From positions 534,501 through 598,500 of the forward strand of contig NZ_CP121694.1 in NCBI RefSeq assembly GCF_035573695.1: a stretch of DNA of 64,000 bases, in the 5' to 3' direction. This document shows positions 7,578-16,822 of the stretch, piece by piece. Made by a program: the position numbers and the translations under genes. Positions within the stretch are counted from its first letter, which is position 1, and each line of letters begins with the position of its first letter. Origin of the DNA: Metallumcola ferriviriculae. Its GTDB lineage: Bacteria; Bacillota; JADQBR01. The notes beneath the pieces were generated by a model. The model had not been told where the DNA came from, searched no databases, and was given only the letters and a program-made list of their open reading frames with translations.

Positions 7578-8033
7578 ATGGGGACTAAAAGAAATTATGA
7601 TAAGGTAGAATTGAATAAGTTAACTCCGCTCCAGTATGAAGTTACCCAGAAAAACAGTACGGAACCGCCTTTTAAAAATGAGTATTGGGATAATAATCGA
7701 CAAGGCATTTATGTGGATGTTATATCCGGTAAGCCTCTTTTTAGTTCCCTGGATAAATTTGATTCCGGCTGCGGGTGGCCCAGCTTCACCAAGCCTCTGA
7801 TACCGGAAAAGATAGAAGAAAAAAGGGACATTAGCCACTTCATGGTGCGAACCGAAGTGCGCAGCAGGGAATCAGATTCCCACCTTGGCCATGTCTTTAA
7901 GGATGGTCCGGCACCCGACGGTTTGCGGTATTGTATCAATTCCGCAGCCTTACGCTTCATTCCCAAGGAAGATATGGATAAGGAAGGGTATGGAGAGTTT
8001 CTTTACTTGTTTGACGATAACTTTAAAAAATAA
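7578..8033 (+). CDS. msrB: Peptide-methionine (R)-S-oxide reductase
   Basis: MsrB repairs oxidised methionine (the R epimer of the sulfoxide) in proteins, using thioredoxin-type reductants. The 151-residue protein has GCGWPSF (64-70), [13 protein letters not shown] (95-107) and [11 protein letters not shown] (117-127), where Cys119 is the catalytic nucleophile and Cys65 is a likely resolving residue. ATG 7578 is preferred over GTG 7572 because GAGGTG lies 5 nt before it. It is a stand-alone domain, with no fused MsrA. Confidence 0.93.
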   Translation: MGTKRNYDKVELNKLTPLQYEVTQKNSTEPPFKNEYWDNNRQGIYVDVISGKPLFSSLDKFDSGCGWPSFTKPLIPEKIEEKRDISHFMVRTEVRSRESDSHLGHVFKDGPAPDGLRYCINSAALRFIPKEDMDKEGYGEFLYLFDDNFKK

Positions 8034-8283
8034 TTAAAATTTATTTTAATTATTATGCTTTTGGGGCATTATAGTAAAAGAAGGGTATTATTTGTTGCTG
8101 AGATGCCTTATAGAGAACATTGATGAAGTGACACTGAGCCAAGTAAACCCCTGCCATATGTTAACAAATGGCAGACGTACTTATAAGTGTGGTGATAGGC
8201 GCAAAAATAACATAAAAATTGGTCAATTATTATAAAAAACATGGAAAAAAACAGGAGAATCATCAAATTTCACGAAATAAATT
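8034..8283. other. Intergenic region with small inverted repeats
   Basis: No gene is supported here. AATAATTAAAAT and its complement form an AT-rich palindrome at about 8029-8054 directly after msrB, without a T-run. CTGCCAT (8151-8157) pairs with ATGGCAG (8168-8174). No known riboswitch consensus was recognised. Confidence 0.45.
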
Positions 8284-8316
8284 TTGACTTTTTCAAGTTA
8301 CATGGTATGATATAAT
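8284..8316 (+). promoter_or_regulatory. Promoter of the cold-shock gene
   Basis: TTGACT (8284-8289) with TATGAT (8306-8311) at 16-nt spacing, overlapping TATAAT (8311-8316), fits a sigma-A promoter. Transcription would begin near 8320, giving a 5' UTR of about 110 nt, typical of cold-shock genes. Confidence 0.6.
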
Positions 8317-8357
8317 GGTTAAAAAGATAAAAACGCAAAAACGATTTGACAGCCTCT

Positions 8358-8435
8358 GTTTTGAGCTTGGGAAATTAAGTTTTTGGTTTTAGCTTTTTAA
8401 TCAAATCAATATTTAGTAAAAAGGAGGCTCAAAAC
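8358..8435 (+). promoter_or_regulatory. Cold-shock mRNA 5' UTR, SD-sequestering fold
   Basis: GTTTTGAGC (8358-8366) is exactly complementary to GCTCAAAAC (8427-8435), which lies between the SD and the ATG. Inside it, CTTTTT near 8393 can pair with AAAAAG (8418-8423) at the 5' edge of the SD AAGGAGG (8421-8427). The fold would hide the ribosome-binding site, as expected of a temperature-responsive leader (inference). Confidence 0.5.
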
Positions 8436-8633
8436 ATGGAAGGTACAGTAAAATGGTTCAACTCTGAAAAAGGCTTTGGATTTATTGAGCGCGAAGATGG
8501 CGACGACGTATTCGTTCATTTCTCCGCTATTCAGGGATCCGGCTTTAAAACTCTCGAAGAGGGTCAGCGAGTTGAATTTGAAGTTGTAGAAGGTCAAAAA
8601 GGACCGCAAGCTGCAAATGTGACTCGGGCGTAG
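8436..8633 (+). CDS. CspA-family cold-shock protein
   Basis: A 65-residue single OB-fold RNA chaperone that binds single-stranded nucleic acid and melts mRNA structure at low temperature. RNP1 is KGFGFIE (residues 12-18) and RNP2 is VFVHFSAI (27-34). The length and the start [17 protein letters not shown] are typical. ATG follows AAGGAGG by 8 nt. It has its own promoter and terminator, so it is probably monocistronic. The next gene encodes a DEAD-box RNA helicase, a functional partner in cold adaptation. Confidence 0.95.
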   Translation: MEGTVKWFNSEKGFGFIEREDGDDVFVHFSAIQGSGFKTLEEGQRVEFEVVEGQKGPQAANVTRA

Positions 8634-8665
8634 GAGTTTGTTTGTTGACAAAACAGCAAATCCGG

Positions 8666-8703
8666 AAGGGCATTTTCCGAATTAGGAATAATGCCCTTTT
8701 TTA
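8666..8703 (+). terminator. Terminator after csp
   Basis: A perfect 9-bp stem, AAGGGCATT (8666-8674) with AATGCCCTT (8690-8698), is followed by TTTTTAT. Confidence 0.9.
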
Positions 8704-8747
8704 TGGGAAATCTTATAGTAAATATTTATTCGAAGGAGATTTAAAAT

Positions 8748-10202
8748 TTGGCTACATTTAAAGAATTTGGGCTACAACCGGCTATACTTGATGCAGTTGG
8801 CAATATGGGTTTTGAGGAGACAACTCCTATTCAGGAGAAAACAATCCCATATGGGCTGCAGGGTAAAGATCTAATAGCCCAAGCACAAACAGGTACAGGG
8901 AAAACAGCTGCATTCGGCATACCAATCATTCAACGATTAGAAACAGATGCATCGGATATTCAGGCATTGGTTTTGACTCCCACCAGGGAGTTAGCTGTGC
9001 AGGTTGCTGAAGAACTAAACAGAATTGGACAGTTTAAAAAGATACGGGCGCTGCCGATTTACGGCGGTCAAGATATCGGCAGGCAAATCAAGTCATTAAA
9101 GAAGCATCCAAATATTATTGTTGCAACGCCTGGTCGCTTAATGGACCATATGCGCAGGCGGACCATTCGGCTGCAGTCTTTGGAGGCAGTAGTACTGGAT
9201 GAAGCAGACGAGATGCTTAATATGGGTTTTATTGAAGATATTGAGAACATATTAGCAGAAACCCCAAGTGAGCGTCAGACCCTTTTGTTTTCGGCTACCA
9301 TGCCCATACCTATTCAGAGACTGGCGAAAAAATTCATGCGGGACCCCCAGGTGTTTTCGGTAAAGGCCAAGGAAATGACAGTGCCTAACATTACTCAGCA
9401 GTATATGGAGGTTCAAGAAAAAAAGAAATTTGATGTGCTGTGTCGTTTATTCGATGTTCAATCTCCTAAATCGGCTATTGTATTTGGCAGAACCAAGCGC
9501 AGAGTTGATGAGCTGGGCGAGGCATTAAACAAACGCGGTTATGCTGCCGAAGGAATCCACGGTGATTTGAACCAGGCCAAAAGGGATAGTGTCTTAGGTA
9601 AATTTAGAAGAGGTGCTATCGACTTTTTAATAGCGACTGATGTAGCTGCGCGAGGCTTGGATATCAGTGGAGTTACTCATGTATATAACTTTGATATTCC
9701 GCAAGATGCTGAAGGGTATGTTCATCGGATAGGTCGAACGGGCAGGGCAGGTAAGGAAGGGTTGGCACTTACTTTTGTCACCCCGCGAGAAATAGACCAT
9801 TTACACACCATTGAAGCTCTTACCAAGCGTAAGATGGAACGTAAGCCGGTACCCAGCATAGGTGATGCCATAGAGGGTCAGCAGAGACTGGCGGTTGATG
9901 GTTTGCTTGAGGTAGTGCAGCAGGGTAATTTACAAGGTTTTAAGGTGTTGGCTGAAGAGCTGCTAGGTGAACACGATTCAGCGATATTAGTGGCAGCAGC
10001 ATTGAAGATGCTTACCAAAGAGACCATAAAAGAAGATGCGATAAAGCTAACGGCAGAACCACCCCTTAGGGCTAAAAAGAGTAATAACCAAAGATACTCC
10101 AAGGGCCGTCCTCAAAACAAAGGCGGTAAGAATTGGGGTAAGCCTGGAGGCGGTAAAGGGAAGGGTCGTTCTAACCGTTCTTCTTCTAACAAATGGAAAT
10201 AA
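8748..10202 (+). CDS. cshA: DEAD-box ATP-dependent RNA helicase (CshA-like)
   Basis: A 484-residue RNA helicase that unwinds RNA duplexes with ATP in mRNA decay, ribosome assembly and cold adaptation. It has the Q motif ([10 protein letters not shown]), Walker A AQTGTGKT (46-53), [15 protein letters not shown], the [10 protein letters not shown] region, ARGLDISGV and HRIGRTGR, then a C-terminal domain and a Lys/Arg/Gly/Asn-rich tail ([19 protein letters not shown]) of the CshA type. It starts at TTG 8748 with AAGGAGA 8 nt upstream. The csp terminator separates it from csp, but read-through is possible. Confidence 0.92.
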   Translation: MATFKEFGLQPAILDAVGNMGFEETTPIQEKTIPYGLQGKDLIAQAQTGTGKTAAFGIPIIQRLETDASDIQALVLTPTRELAVQVAEELNRIGQFKKIRALPIYGGQDIGRQIKSLKKHPNIIVATPGRLMDHMRRRTIRLQSLEAVVLDEADEMLNMGFIEDIENILAETPSERQTLLFSATMPIPIQRLAKKFMRDPQVFSVKAKEMTVPNITQQYMEVQEKKKFDVLCRLFDVQSPKSAIVFGRTKRRVDELGEALNKRGYAAEGIHGDLNQAKRDSVLGKFRRGAIDFLIATDVAARGLDISGVTHVYNFDIPQDAEGYVHRIGRTGRAGKEGLALTFVTPREIDHLHTIEALTKRKMERKPVPSIGDAIEGQQRLAVDGLLEVVQQGNLQGFKVLAEELLGEHDSAILVAAALKMLTKETIKEDAIKLTAEPPLRAKKSNNQRYSKGRPQNKGGKNWGKPGGGKGKGRSNRSSSNKWK

Positions 10203-10244
10203 GCAGACCATAGCAGTCTCAAGAGAGGCGGATAGTTTTAAATG

Positions 10245-10277
10245 AAGGTTTTCCCATTATTGCGGAGAACCTTTTTA
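10245..10277 (+). terminator. Terminator after the helicase gene
   Basis: AAGGTTTTCC (10245-10254) pairs with GGAGAACCTT (10264-10273), with one G-T pair, and is followed by TTTATATT. Confidence 0.8.
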
Positions 10278-10406
10278 TATTGTATAGGAAATTATGGGTT
10301 GTCGGCATTTCCTATACTGGGGTTGATTACCTTCAGTCCGCGGAAGGTGATGAAATCGCCTTTGTTCTTTAAGGGAGAAAGTCACGTAAGGAGGGGAAAA
10401 TAGTCA

Positions 10407-11348
10407 ATGAGGGAAATTAACACTGTTTCAATTATCGGGCTTGGCGCGGTTGGAGCGGCTTATGCGGCGAGATTACACGATATGGACCCTGATTGTTTGC
10501 GCGTCATTGCCGACAATGATAGAAGCCAACGCTACTCTAAGGAAGGATTTATCATTAACGGTAAGAGATATCGTTTTAACTATATCGCCCCAGATGAGAA
10601 GGTGCTACCGGCAGATTTGCTGCTTATTGCATCCAAGTACCATCATTTAGAGCAAGTAACTGAGGATATCAGGCAGCATATTGGGTCGAACACTATCATT
10701 TTGTCACTGCTTAATGGTATTTCCAGCGAAGACATAGTGGGCCAAAGGTATGGAATGGATAAGATACTGTACTCAATGTGTTTGGGTATTGATGCGGTAA
10801 GAGAAGATGAAGAGATTAGTTTTGTTAAAACCGGCAAGGTTTATTTCGGTGAAAAAGATAATGAGGTTTACTCGGAAAAGGTACGTGCGGTGAAAGCACT
10901 TTTTGACCGGGCAGCTATTCCATATATAATACCGCAGAACATGCTGCGTACATTATGGTGGAAATTCATGGTCAATGTAGGCATCAATCAGGTGTCTGCG
11001 GTGTTGAGAGCTCCGTACGGAGTTTTTCAACGTTTTGAGGAGCCCAATGAATTGATGGAGTCTGCCATGCGGGAGGTAGTCCGTGTATCGCAGCAGACCG
11101 GCGTTTACCTCACGGAAGATGATATCAGGGATTATCGGGAGGTGCTTCAGGCGGCGGAGCCTCGCGGAAAGACTTCTATGCTACAGGATATTGAAGCAGG
11201 ACGTAAAACTGAAGTAGAGATGTTGGCGGGTGCTTTAATCGAACTGGGGCATGAACACGGGGTGGACACTCCGATAAATGAAGCGCTCTACCAGGCAATC
11301 CGCACATTGGAACAGATGACAAGCGACGGCGCTAAAGAATTTACATAG
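10407..11348 (+). CDS. panE: Ketopantoate reductase family protein
   Basis: A 313-residue NADPH-dependent reductase of the ApbA/PanE family, expected to reduce 2-dehydropantoate to pantoate for coenzyme A synthesis. The Rossmann motif GLGAVGAAYA lies at residues 11-20. The ketopantoate-reductase pattern LLNGISSEDIVG is at about 101-112, and WWKFMVNVGINQ (about 188-199) carries the conserved Lys/Asn. No panB or panC gene lies nearby, so it could act on another 2-oxo acid. AGGAGGGG precedes ATG 10407. Confidence 0.8.
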   Translation: MREINTVSIIGLGAVGAAYAARLHDMDPDCLRVIADNDRSQRYSKEGFIINGKRYRFNYIAPDEKVLPADLLLIASKYHHLEQVTEDIRQHIGSNTIILSLLNGISSEDIVGQRYGMDKILYSMCLGIDAVREDEEISFVKTGKVYFGEKDNEVYSEKVRAVKALFDRAAIPYIIPQNMLRTLWWKFMVNVGINQVSAVLRAPYGVFQRFEEPNELMESAMREVVRVSQQTGVYLTEDDIRDYREVLQAAEPRGKTSMLQDIEAGRKTEVEMLAGALIELGHEHGVDTPINEALYQAIRTLEQMTSDGAKEFT

Positions 11349-11388
11349 GCAGAAGGAATTTCGGATATCATATGGAAATATGAACAAA

Positions 11389-11404
11389 CCCCATGTAGAT
11401 GGGG
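11389..11404 (+). other. Hairpin upstream of glnS
   Basis: CCCCAT (11389-11394) pairs with ATGGGG (11399-11404) around a GTAG loop, between panE and glnS. No T-run follows directly, so it may be a weak terminator for panE or part of the glnS leader. No T-box consensus is visible. Confidence 0.4.
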
Positions 11405-11453
11405 TGCCGAAGCCCTTTTAATATTAATATTTATTCGAACAGGAGGCATTTCG

Positions 11454-13151
11454 ATGAATGACAGCATTGAAGAACGGGAGGGGAAGACCCCTGCTAATTT
11501 TATTGAACACTTAATTAGTGATGATTTGAAAGAAGGGAAAAATGACAGTCGCATACACACCCGCTTTCCTCCCGAGCCCAACGGATATTTACATATCGGT
11601 CATGCCAAATCCATCTGCTTGAATTTTGGTCTGGCGCTGCAGTATAACGGCCTTTGTAATTTGCGTTTTGATGATACTAACCCATCAAAAGAGGATACGG
11701 AATATGTGGATTCTATCCGAACAGATGTTAAGTGGTTGGGTTATGATTGGGATGAGCGGTTGTTTTATGCTTCCGATTACTTCGAGAAGCTATATCAATT
11801 TGCTGAGCAGCTAATTAGGAACGGTAAGGCTTACGTTTGTGATTTAAACCCGGAGGAAATCAGGGCTTACCGAGGCACCCTCACGGAACCAGGCAAGAAC
11901 AGTCCGTATCGTGACCGTTCAGCAGAAGAAAATCTGGCCCTTTTTGAAAAGATGCGCGCCGGAGAATTTCCCGATGGGTCACGGGTACTGCGGGGAAAGA
12001 TAGATATGAGCTCGCCCAATTTAAACATGAGGGATCCGGTGCTTTACCGTATTCAACGGGCGAGTCATCACCGCACCGGGGATGAGTGGTGTATTTATCC
12101 CATGTATGACTATGCCCATCCTGTCTCAGATGCGCTAGAAGGGATAACACACTCCATCTGCACTCTTGAATTCGCGGACCATCGGCCACTATATGATTGG
12201 GTAGTGGAAAACATAGACTTGCCCGCGCAGCCTCGACAAATAGAGTTCGCCCGGCTGAATTTAACTCATACGGTGATGAGTAAACGTAAACTGCGGCAGT
12301 TGGTGGAAGAAGGGCACGTTAATGGCTGGGACGACCCCCGTATGCCAACTATTTCCGGATTACGCCGCCGCGGTTATACTCCTGAATCCATCAAAGACTT
12401 TTGTAATCGGATTGGGGTGGCCAAGGCCAACAGTGAGGTGGATATCGCTTTTCTTGAGCATTGTATTCGGCAGGATTTAAATGCCAATGCCCCCCGGGTG
12501 ATGGCAGTGCTGCAACCGCTTAAGGTAGTGATAGAAAACTATCCCGAAGATAATGTAGAAGAGCTAGATGCAGAAAATAATCCTGAGAAACCGGAAATGG
12601 GCTCCAGAAAAATGCCTTTTTGCCGTGAAATCTTCATTGAACAAGAGGATTTTCGCGAAGAGGCACCCAAGAAGTTTTTTCGCTTAAAGCCGGGTAAAGA
12701 AGTGCGTTTAAAGCATGCCTATATTATTAAGTGCGAAGAAGTAGTTAAGAATGAAAAGGGTGACATTATTGAACTACGCTGCACCTATGACCCCAGCAGC
12801 AAAAGCGGTGAGGATACCAGCGGCAAAAAAGTAAAGGGCACCTTGCACTGGGTTTCCGCAAAACATGCCCATAAGGCCGAAGTAAGAATATATGATCACC
12901 TGTTCACCAAAGAGAACCCGGAAGAGGAAGGGGAGGATTTTAAAACTAATATCAACCCTGACTCTTTAGAATTATTAAAGGACTGCAGGGTAGAGCCAAG
13001 TTTAGCGAATGCCAAACCTGGAGAGAGATTCCAATTTTTACGCAAAGGTTATTTCTGTGTAGATCCGGACTCCGATAACGACAATTTGGTGTTCAATAGA
13101 GTTGTTTCTTTAAAAGACACTTGGGCAAAAATGCAAAAAGGAAAGAAATAA
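11454..13151 (+). CDS. glnS: Glutaminyl-tRNA synthetase
   Basis: GlnRS attaches glutamine to tRNA-Gln directly. The 565-residue class Ic enzyme has [18 protein letters not shown] (about 36-53, HIGH motif), DDTNPSKED, the tRNA-binding core, VMSKRKL (KMSKS motif, near 270) and the C-terminal anticodon-binding beta-barrels. AGGAGG precedes ATG 11454. The sequence is colinear with bacterial GlnRS and has no GluRS-type features. Many Firmicutes lack GlnRS and make Gln-tRNA with GatCAB, so acquisition by transfer is plausible. Confidence 0.95.
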   Translation: MNDSIEEREGKTPANFIEHLISDDLKEGKNDSRIHTRFPPEPNGYLHIGHAKSICLNFGLALQYNGLCNLRFDDTNPSKEDTEYVDSIRTDVKWLGYDWDERLFYASDYFEKLYQFAEQLIRNGKAYVCDLNPEEIRAYRGTLTEPGKNSPYRDRSAEENLALFEKMRAGEFPDGSRVLRGKIDMSSPNLNMRDPVLYRIQRASHHRTGDEWCIYPMYDYAHPVSDALEGITHSICTLEFADHRPLYDWVVENIDLPAQPRQIEFARLNLTHTVMSKRKLRQLVEEGHVNGWDDPRMPTISGLRRRGYTPESIKDFCNRIGVAKANSEVDIAFLEHCIRQDLNANAPRVMAVLQPLKVVIENYPEDNVEELDAENNPEKPEMGSRKMPFCREIFIEQEDFREEAPKKFFRLKPGKEVRLKHAYIIKCEEVVKNEKGDIIELRCTYDPSSKSGEDTSGKKVKGTLHWVSAKHAHKAEVRIYDHLFTKENPEEEGEDFKTNINPDSLELLKDCRVEPSLANAKPGERFQFLRKGYFCVDPDSDNDNLVFNRVVSLKDTWAKMQKGKK

Positions 13152-13164
13152 CGTTAAGATGACC

Positions 13165-13194
13165 GGGAAGCCTAACTGCGGGCTTCCTTTTTTA
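13165..13194 (+). terminator. Terminator after glnS
   Basis: GGAAGCC (13166-13172) pairs with GGCTTCC (13181-13187), followed by TTTTTTAAA. Confidence 0.9.
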
Positions 13195-13394
13195 AATAGG
13201 AAATACCATGATAAGCCCGTTTCACAAAGTATAATGAAAATACCTGCGACTGTAATTGGGCCGTGGAAGGTGAAATTATTTTTTCTTTTAAAGGAACAAC
13301 AATGATCAAGAGGCGTCTAAATTAATAAAGAAGAATTTCAGATTGACATGACGAAGCGTCCTAACACAAAAGGGTGGAAGAAGGAGAGAGTGGT

Positions 13395-14126
13395 TTGGGT
13401 CTCGTGAAAAGAGTTGTGTTGTTGACCATTTTAATTGGTTCTTTGTGGCTAACGGCCTGTGCCGCGGAAAAACCAGAAGCGCTTGACAGCCATCCAGTGG
13501 CAGGTACTGAGAGTCAGGTTAGTGGCAGTGGGTTTGGAATAAGGTTTGACACTGTTTTTTCGCAAATGTTCCCCGATATGATATATCGCGTGGCGGATGG
13601 TAACAGCATAGTCAATAACAACGAAGAGAATTATTATTTAGAGCGGGTATACTGGGGTGATTTCACCGGCAGGGGCAAAGAATTTTTGGTCGTAGTAAAA
13701 AGGCCCAAAAGCGAGTTGGCTCACGCAGCAGGTTTTTATAACGCTTATGCGGCAGTTTTCAACGGCGCTAACAGTGATATACTTACTTCCGTTCAGCAAT
13801 TCACTGCTGATGAGGGTGATATAAGAATCTTTCACGGTGATAAACAAGATTACTTATTTTTTTCAGGGAATGTCACCTTTCAAGGTTGGAGCGAATGGAA
13901 TGGAGGGCTGTTCAAGGCCGCTGCGGCTGGTTGGGAAAAAATCTGGCCTACAGAGGAAGGTTTTTGGGAAAATCAAGCGATACAGGCGGGAGGGGACAGA
14001 CTAATTATTTACCGTCGAGAAACGAAACCAAGCCAAGGGGTTATACCTCAGTCCCGCTTTGTTTATGACCGAGAGCTGTTTTGGCATCCTGATGAGGAAA
14101 AGTTTCGAGAAAATCCAATTGAATAA
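13395..14126 (+). CDS. Uncharacterised lipoprotein
   Basis: A 243-residue protein of unrecognised family. Its N-terminus has a short basic stretch, a hydrophobic helix (VVLLTILIGSLWL) and the lipobox LTAC with Cys22, so it should be lipid-anchored on the outer face of the membrane. The remainder is rich in aromatic and charged residues (RVYWGDFTGRGKEFLVVVKR, VTFQGWSEWNGGLFKA) and resembles secreted beta-rich domains. TTG 13395 is preferred over GTG 13374 because AAGGAG lies 8 nt before it. It is monocistronic between two terminators. Confidence 0.7.
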   Translation: MGLVKRVVLLTILIGSLWLTACAAEKPEALDSHPVAGTESQVSGSGFGIRFDTVFSQMFPDMIYRVADGNSIVNNNEENYYLERVYWGDFTGRGKEFLVVVKRPKSELAHAAGFYNAYAAVFNGANSDILTSVQQFTADEGDIRIFHGDKQDYLFFSGNVTFQGWSEWNGGLFKAAAAGWEKIWPTEEGFWENQAIQAGGDRLIIYRRETKPSQGVIPQSRFVYDRELFWHPDEEKFRENPIE

Positions 14127-14137
14127 TCGCTAAACGA

Positions 14138-14168
14138 AAAACCCCCGAAACATTTCGGGGGTTTTTTA
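14138..14168. terminator. Bidirectional terminator
   Basis: AAAACCCCCGAAA (14138-14150) and TTTCGGGGGTTTT (14153-14165) form a 13-bp perfect stem with flanking A and T runs, so it can work on both strands. It lies between the lipoprotein gene and the convergent TauE-type gene. Confidence 0.92.
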
Positions 14169-14271
14169 AAGTACCTTGGAGTGTGGTCGAATTTGTACTG
14201 GTCTGAGGTCCGACGAAAAAATTTGAGCCAATGTTTGGCAAAGGATATCCAAGAAATTACCTTCTGGCCGC

Positions 14272-15036
14272 TCAGGCAAACAGTTCGAATACTCCCAGCA
14301 GTTTAGCGGCCATCATTACCACTGCAATGACCAGAAACACTCGTATCCATTTATCGCCCTTGGCGACGGCAAAATTACTACCCAGCCAGCCGCCCAACCC
14401 GTGACCCACTGCCAGCGTCAAGCCCAGTACCCAGTTGACCTGGCCGCTGATGATGAATATAGCCAATGACGAAACCATGTAAATTGCCACTACAAAGACC
14501 TTAATGCTGTTGACACGTACTAAGGACATGCCGGTGATTAATGTTAGGCTGGCGATTATGATAAAGCCTACCCCCGCTTGAATAAAGCCCCCGTAGATGC
14601 CGACAAAGAAAAAAGTTATCACTGCGATTATCTTACTTTTCTTTGACAGGTTCTCTTCAGATGCCTCTAGTCGTTTTTGCGGCTGCCACAGGATAAGCAC
14701 CAGCACCAGCAGCATAACCACGGCAAGAATTTTGTTAAAGACATTGTCCGGTAGAGAGATAGCTAAATTTGCACCTAAGACGGACCCCAGTACTGCCGGA
14801 ATGCCCAGCATCAGACTCAATCTCCAATCAAAGAAACCCTTACGGCGGAAATTGGTAATGGCAACGATATTTTGCACCATTAGGGCAATGCGATTGGTAC
14901 CGTTGGCCATCGCGGAAGGAAGCCCTAAAAAGATCAACATCGGCATAGTAAGAAGTGAACCGCCGCCGGCTAAAGTGTTTATAAATCCTGCGGCTATTCC
15001 TGTTATTAGAATTAAAATTATGTATGGTACGGGCAT
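14272..15036 (-). CDS. TauE/SafE-type membrane permease
   Basis: A 254-residue integral membrane protein of the TSUP family, whose members export sulfite, sulfonates or other small anions. It starts MPVPYIILILITGIAAGFIN with the family N-terminal pattern NTLAGGGSLLTMPML (residues 20-34), and has about eight hydrophobic segments with a second GG-containing half (GGFIQAGVGFIIIASL). AAGGAG precedes the ATG on the minus strand. The substrate cannot be told from sequence. Confidence 0.85.
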   Translation of the reverse strand: MPVPYIILILITGIAAGFINTLAGGGSLLTMPMLIFLGLPSAMANGTNRIALMVQNIVAITNFRRKGFFDWRLSLMLGIPAVLGSVLGANLAISLPDNVFNKILAVVMLLVLVLILWQPQKRLEASEENLSKKSKIIAVITFFFVGIYGGFIQAGVGFIIIASLTLITGMSLVRVNSIKVFVVAIYMVSSLAIFIISGQVNWVLGLTLAVGHGLGGWLGSNFAVAKGDKWIRVFLVIAVVMMAAKLLGVFELFA

Positions 15037-15149
15037 TTATAACTTAACTCCTTTATAATGTTTTGATAATTCATCATAACATATCAGAGCTTGGATTTGC
15101 ACTAATTTGGATATTTTTAGATAAAAAGTGGGTGGCTGATTTAAAAAGC

Positions 15150-15179
15150 TTGAGCATTGCGGAGTGAGTGTTCTATAAT
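15150..15179 (+). promoter_or_regulatory. Promoter of the fetA-fetB operon
   Basis: TTGAGC (15150-15155) and TATAAT (15174-15179) with an 18-nt spacer, 36 bp before the first gene. Confidence 0.6.
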
Positions 15180-15215
15180 GAAAAGGTATATTTTTCATAT
15201 TAAGGATGTGGCATC

Positions 15216-15905
15216 ATGGTGATTGATTTAGCAGCTAATGTTTGTCTTAAAGGCGTTACTTTTAGTTACGATAATGCGCCCCCGGTATTGGAACAGGTCG
15301 ACCTTTCTTTTAGCCGGGGTTTTTATTTAATCAAAGGCCCGTCCGGTGCAGGAAAATCTACATTGCTGCGGCTGCTTTGTAAATTAGATATCCCTGTAGC
15401 AGGCGAAATCCTTTACCAAGGTGTACCGTACAGTCGGTGGGATACCGGTTTGCTGCGCACTAAGCTGAGTTACGTGCAGCAGATGCCTGTTGTCTTGCCC
15501 GGCACGGTAAAGGAAAATTTAATGCTGCCTTTCAAGTTCAATCAGCTGCGCAGCGCGCCGCGGCCCGACGATGATCGATTGCGGGAGTGGTTGGACTATT
15601 TCCTGCTGGATGGTGTCAGCTTGGATAGTAGGGCAGATAAGCTTTCTGTGGGGCAGAGGCAGAGGTTAACATTAATTCGTTCTTTAATGCTGGAGCCGGA
15701 GATGCTGTTATTGGATGAACCTACGGCTTCTCTTGACCCTCAAGCTCGGGAACTGGTGGAACAGCTGGTAGAAAAGTTGAACATGGAGCGTGGCATAGGT
15801 ATCATTATGGTCAGCCATAATGATTTTGTTCCTCGGTCTGTGCCGGCGAGGCATATTTACGTTGAAGGGAAGAAAGTGGAGGAAAGAAAATATGACAGCG
15901 ATTGA
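15216..15905 (+). CDS. fetA: ABC transporter ATPase, FetA/YbbL-like
   Basis: The ATP-binding subunit (229 residues) of a two-gene ABC exporter. Walker A is GPSGAGKST (about 47-55). The Q-loop QQMP, the signature SVGQRQRL (a variant of LSGGQ) and Walker B LLLDEPTASLD follow, then the switch His in MVSHND. Its partner gene overlaps the end by 14 nt. FetAB of Escherichia coli exports iron and protects against peroxide stress. The substrate here is assigned by family only. Confidence 0.82.
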   Translation: MVIDLAANVCLKGVTFSYDNAPPVLEQVDLSFSRGFYLIKGPSGAGKSTLLRLLCKLDIPVAGEILYQGVPYSRWDTGLLRTKLSYVQQMPVVLPGTVKENLMLPFKFNQLRSAPRPDDDRLREWLDYFLLDGVSLDSRADKLSVGQRQRLTLIRSLMLEPEMLLLDEPTASLDPQARELVEQLVEKLNMERGIGIIMVSHNDFVPRSVPARHIYVEGKKVEERKYDSD

Positions 15906-16668
15906 TTTAAGTATTTATCAAATGATGTTTGCGTTAGTGTTTATTTTTGCTGCAGCGTTAAGCTCATTTTTGCTAAATTTGGGTTTGCATCGGGATATAC
16001 TTTGGGGCTCAATTCGGATGATATCCCAGCTGGTGCTGATGGGTTATGTCTTGACCTATGTTTTTCAGTTGAATTCTCCCTGGTTAGTACTGCTGGTGTT
16101 TGGCGTGATGATATTTTTTGCGGCAAATATCATTAAAGGACGTGTCAAAGGAGGTAAAATTGCGTACTATTACCCTACCCTCATTTCTATGTTTTTAAGT
16201 TACATAATAGTGACTTATTTTATTACTGCGATAGTAATTAATGTCGAACCGTGGTATCAGCCACAGTACTTTATACCATTGGGCGGGATGGTTGTAGGCA
16301 ATTCGATGAATGCAATTTCTATTTCTTTAGAGCGGCTTTTTTCTCAATTACGGGATAAAAGAGATTTGGTGGAGATGTATCTTACTGTAGGGGCTGATTA
16401 TAAGGAGGCGTCAGCGGATATTACCCGTGAGGCAATTTCTGCGGGGATGATACCGGCCATTAATTCGTTAATGGGTATGGGTTTGGTCTTTTTGCCCGGA
16501 ATGATGACCGGTCAGATACTAGCGGGTGCGGACCCGCTGTTTGCGATAAAATACCAGATTGTGATAATGATGATGGTGGTTGGCGCTACTGCCATGGGCA
16601 GCATCCTAGTTACTTTACTGGTACGCCGCCGCTGTTTTTCCCCAGATAATAGGTTATTGGTTAGATAA
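15892..16668 (+). CDS. fetB: ABC exporter permease, FetB/YbbM (UPF0014)
   Basis: A 258-residue membrane permease with about seven hydrophobic segments. The conserved middle stretch GGMVVGNSMNAISISLERL (about residues 132-150) and the loop EMYLTVGADYKEA plus GLVFLPGMMTGQILAG are hallmarks of the family. ATG 15892 lies inside the end of fetA, 10 nt after AGGAAAG, so translation is coupled. Together with FetA it would form the iron/metal exporter. Confidence 0.85.
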   Translation: MTAIDLSIYQMMFALVFIFAAALSSFLLNLGLHRDILWGSIRMISQLVLMGYVLTYVFQLNSPWLVLLVFGVMIFFAANIIKGRVKGGKIAYYYPTLISMFLSYIIVTYFITAIVINVEPWYQPQYFIPLGGMVVGNSMNAISISLERLFSQLRDKRDLVEMYLTVGADYKEASADITREAISAGMIPAINSLMGMGLVFLPGMMTGQILAGADPLFAIKYQIVIMMMVVGATAMGSILVTLLVRRRCFSPDNRLLVR

Positions 16669-16679
16669 ATATTTTTGTA

Positions 16680-16709
16680 TTGACAATAAAGTATGAGGCA
16701 GGGTATAAT
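16680..16709 (+). promoter_or_regulatory. trp operon promoter
   Basis: TTGACA (16680-16685) and TATAAT (16704-16709) with an 18-nt spacer. The transcript would begin near 16716, just before the (G/T)AG repeats. Confidence 0.8.
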
Positions 16710-16727
16710 TACAAAAAATTTGAAGTT

Positions 16728-16794
16728 GAGCTTAGAGAGTTTAGTGGAGTTTGAGTTGAGCCTAGTTGAGAATGTTTAGCAAAGCAGAGTTGAG
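16728..16794 (+). promoter_or_regulatory. TRAP (MtrB) binding site in the trp leader
   Basis: Twelve GAG/TAG triplets start at 16728, 16733, 16737, 16742, 16747, 16753, 16758, 16763, 16768, 16777, 16787 and 16792. The gap at 16773 holds TGT and that at 16782 holds AAG, so the spacing stays near 5 nt throughout. TRAP, an 11-mer ring loaded with tryptophan, wraps RNA with 11 (G/U)AG repeats spaced by 2-3 nt. The match in number, spacing and position before trpE is strong. mtrB itself is not in the window. Confidence 0.88.
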
Positions 16795-16822
16795 TGAAAG
16801 GTAAATGGACTATATCGATTTT

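Noticed and set aside
8100-8283. Riboswitch or small gene between msrB and csp
   Set aside because: Only a 7-bp hairpin (8151-8174) is visible, and no known aptamer consensus or SD-preceded frame was found.
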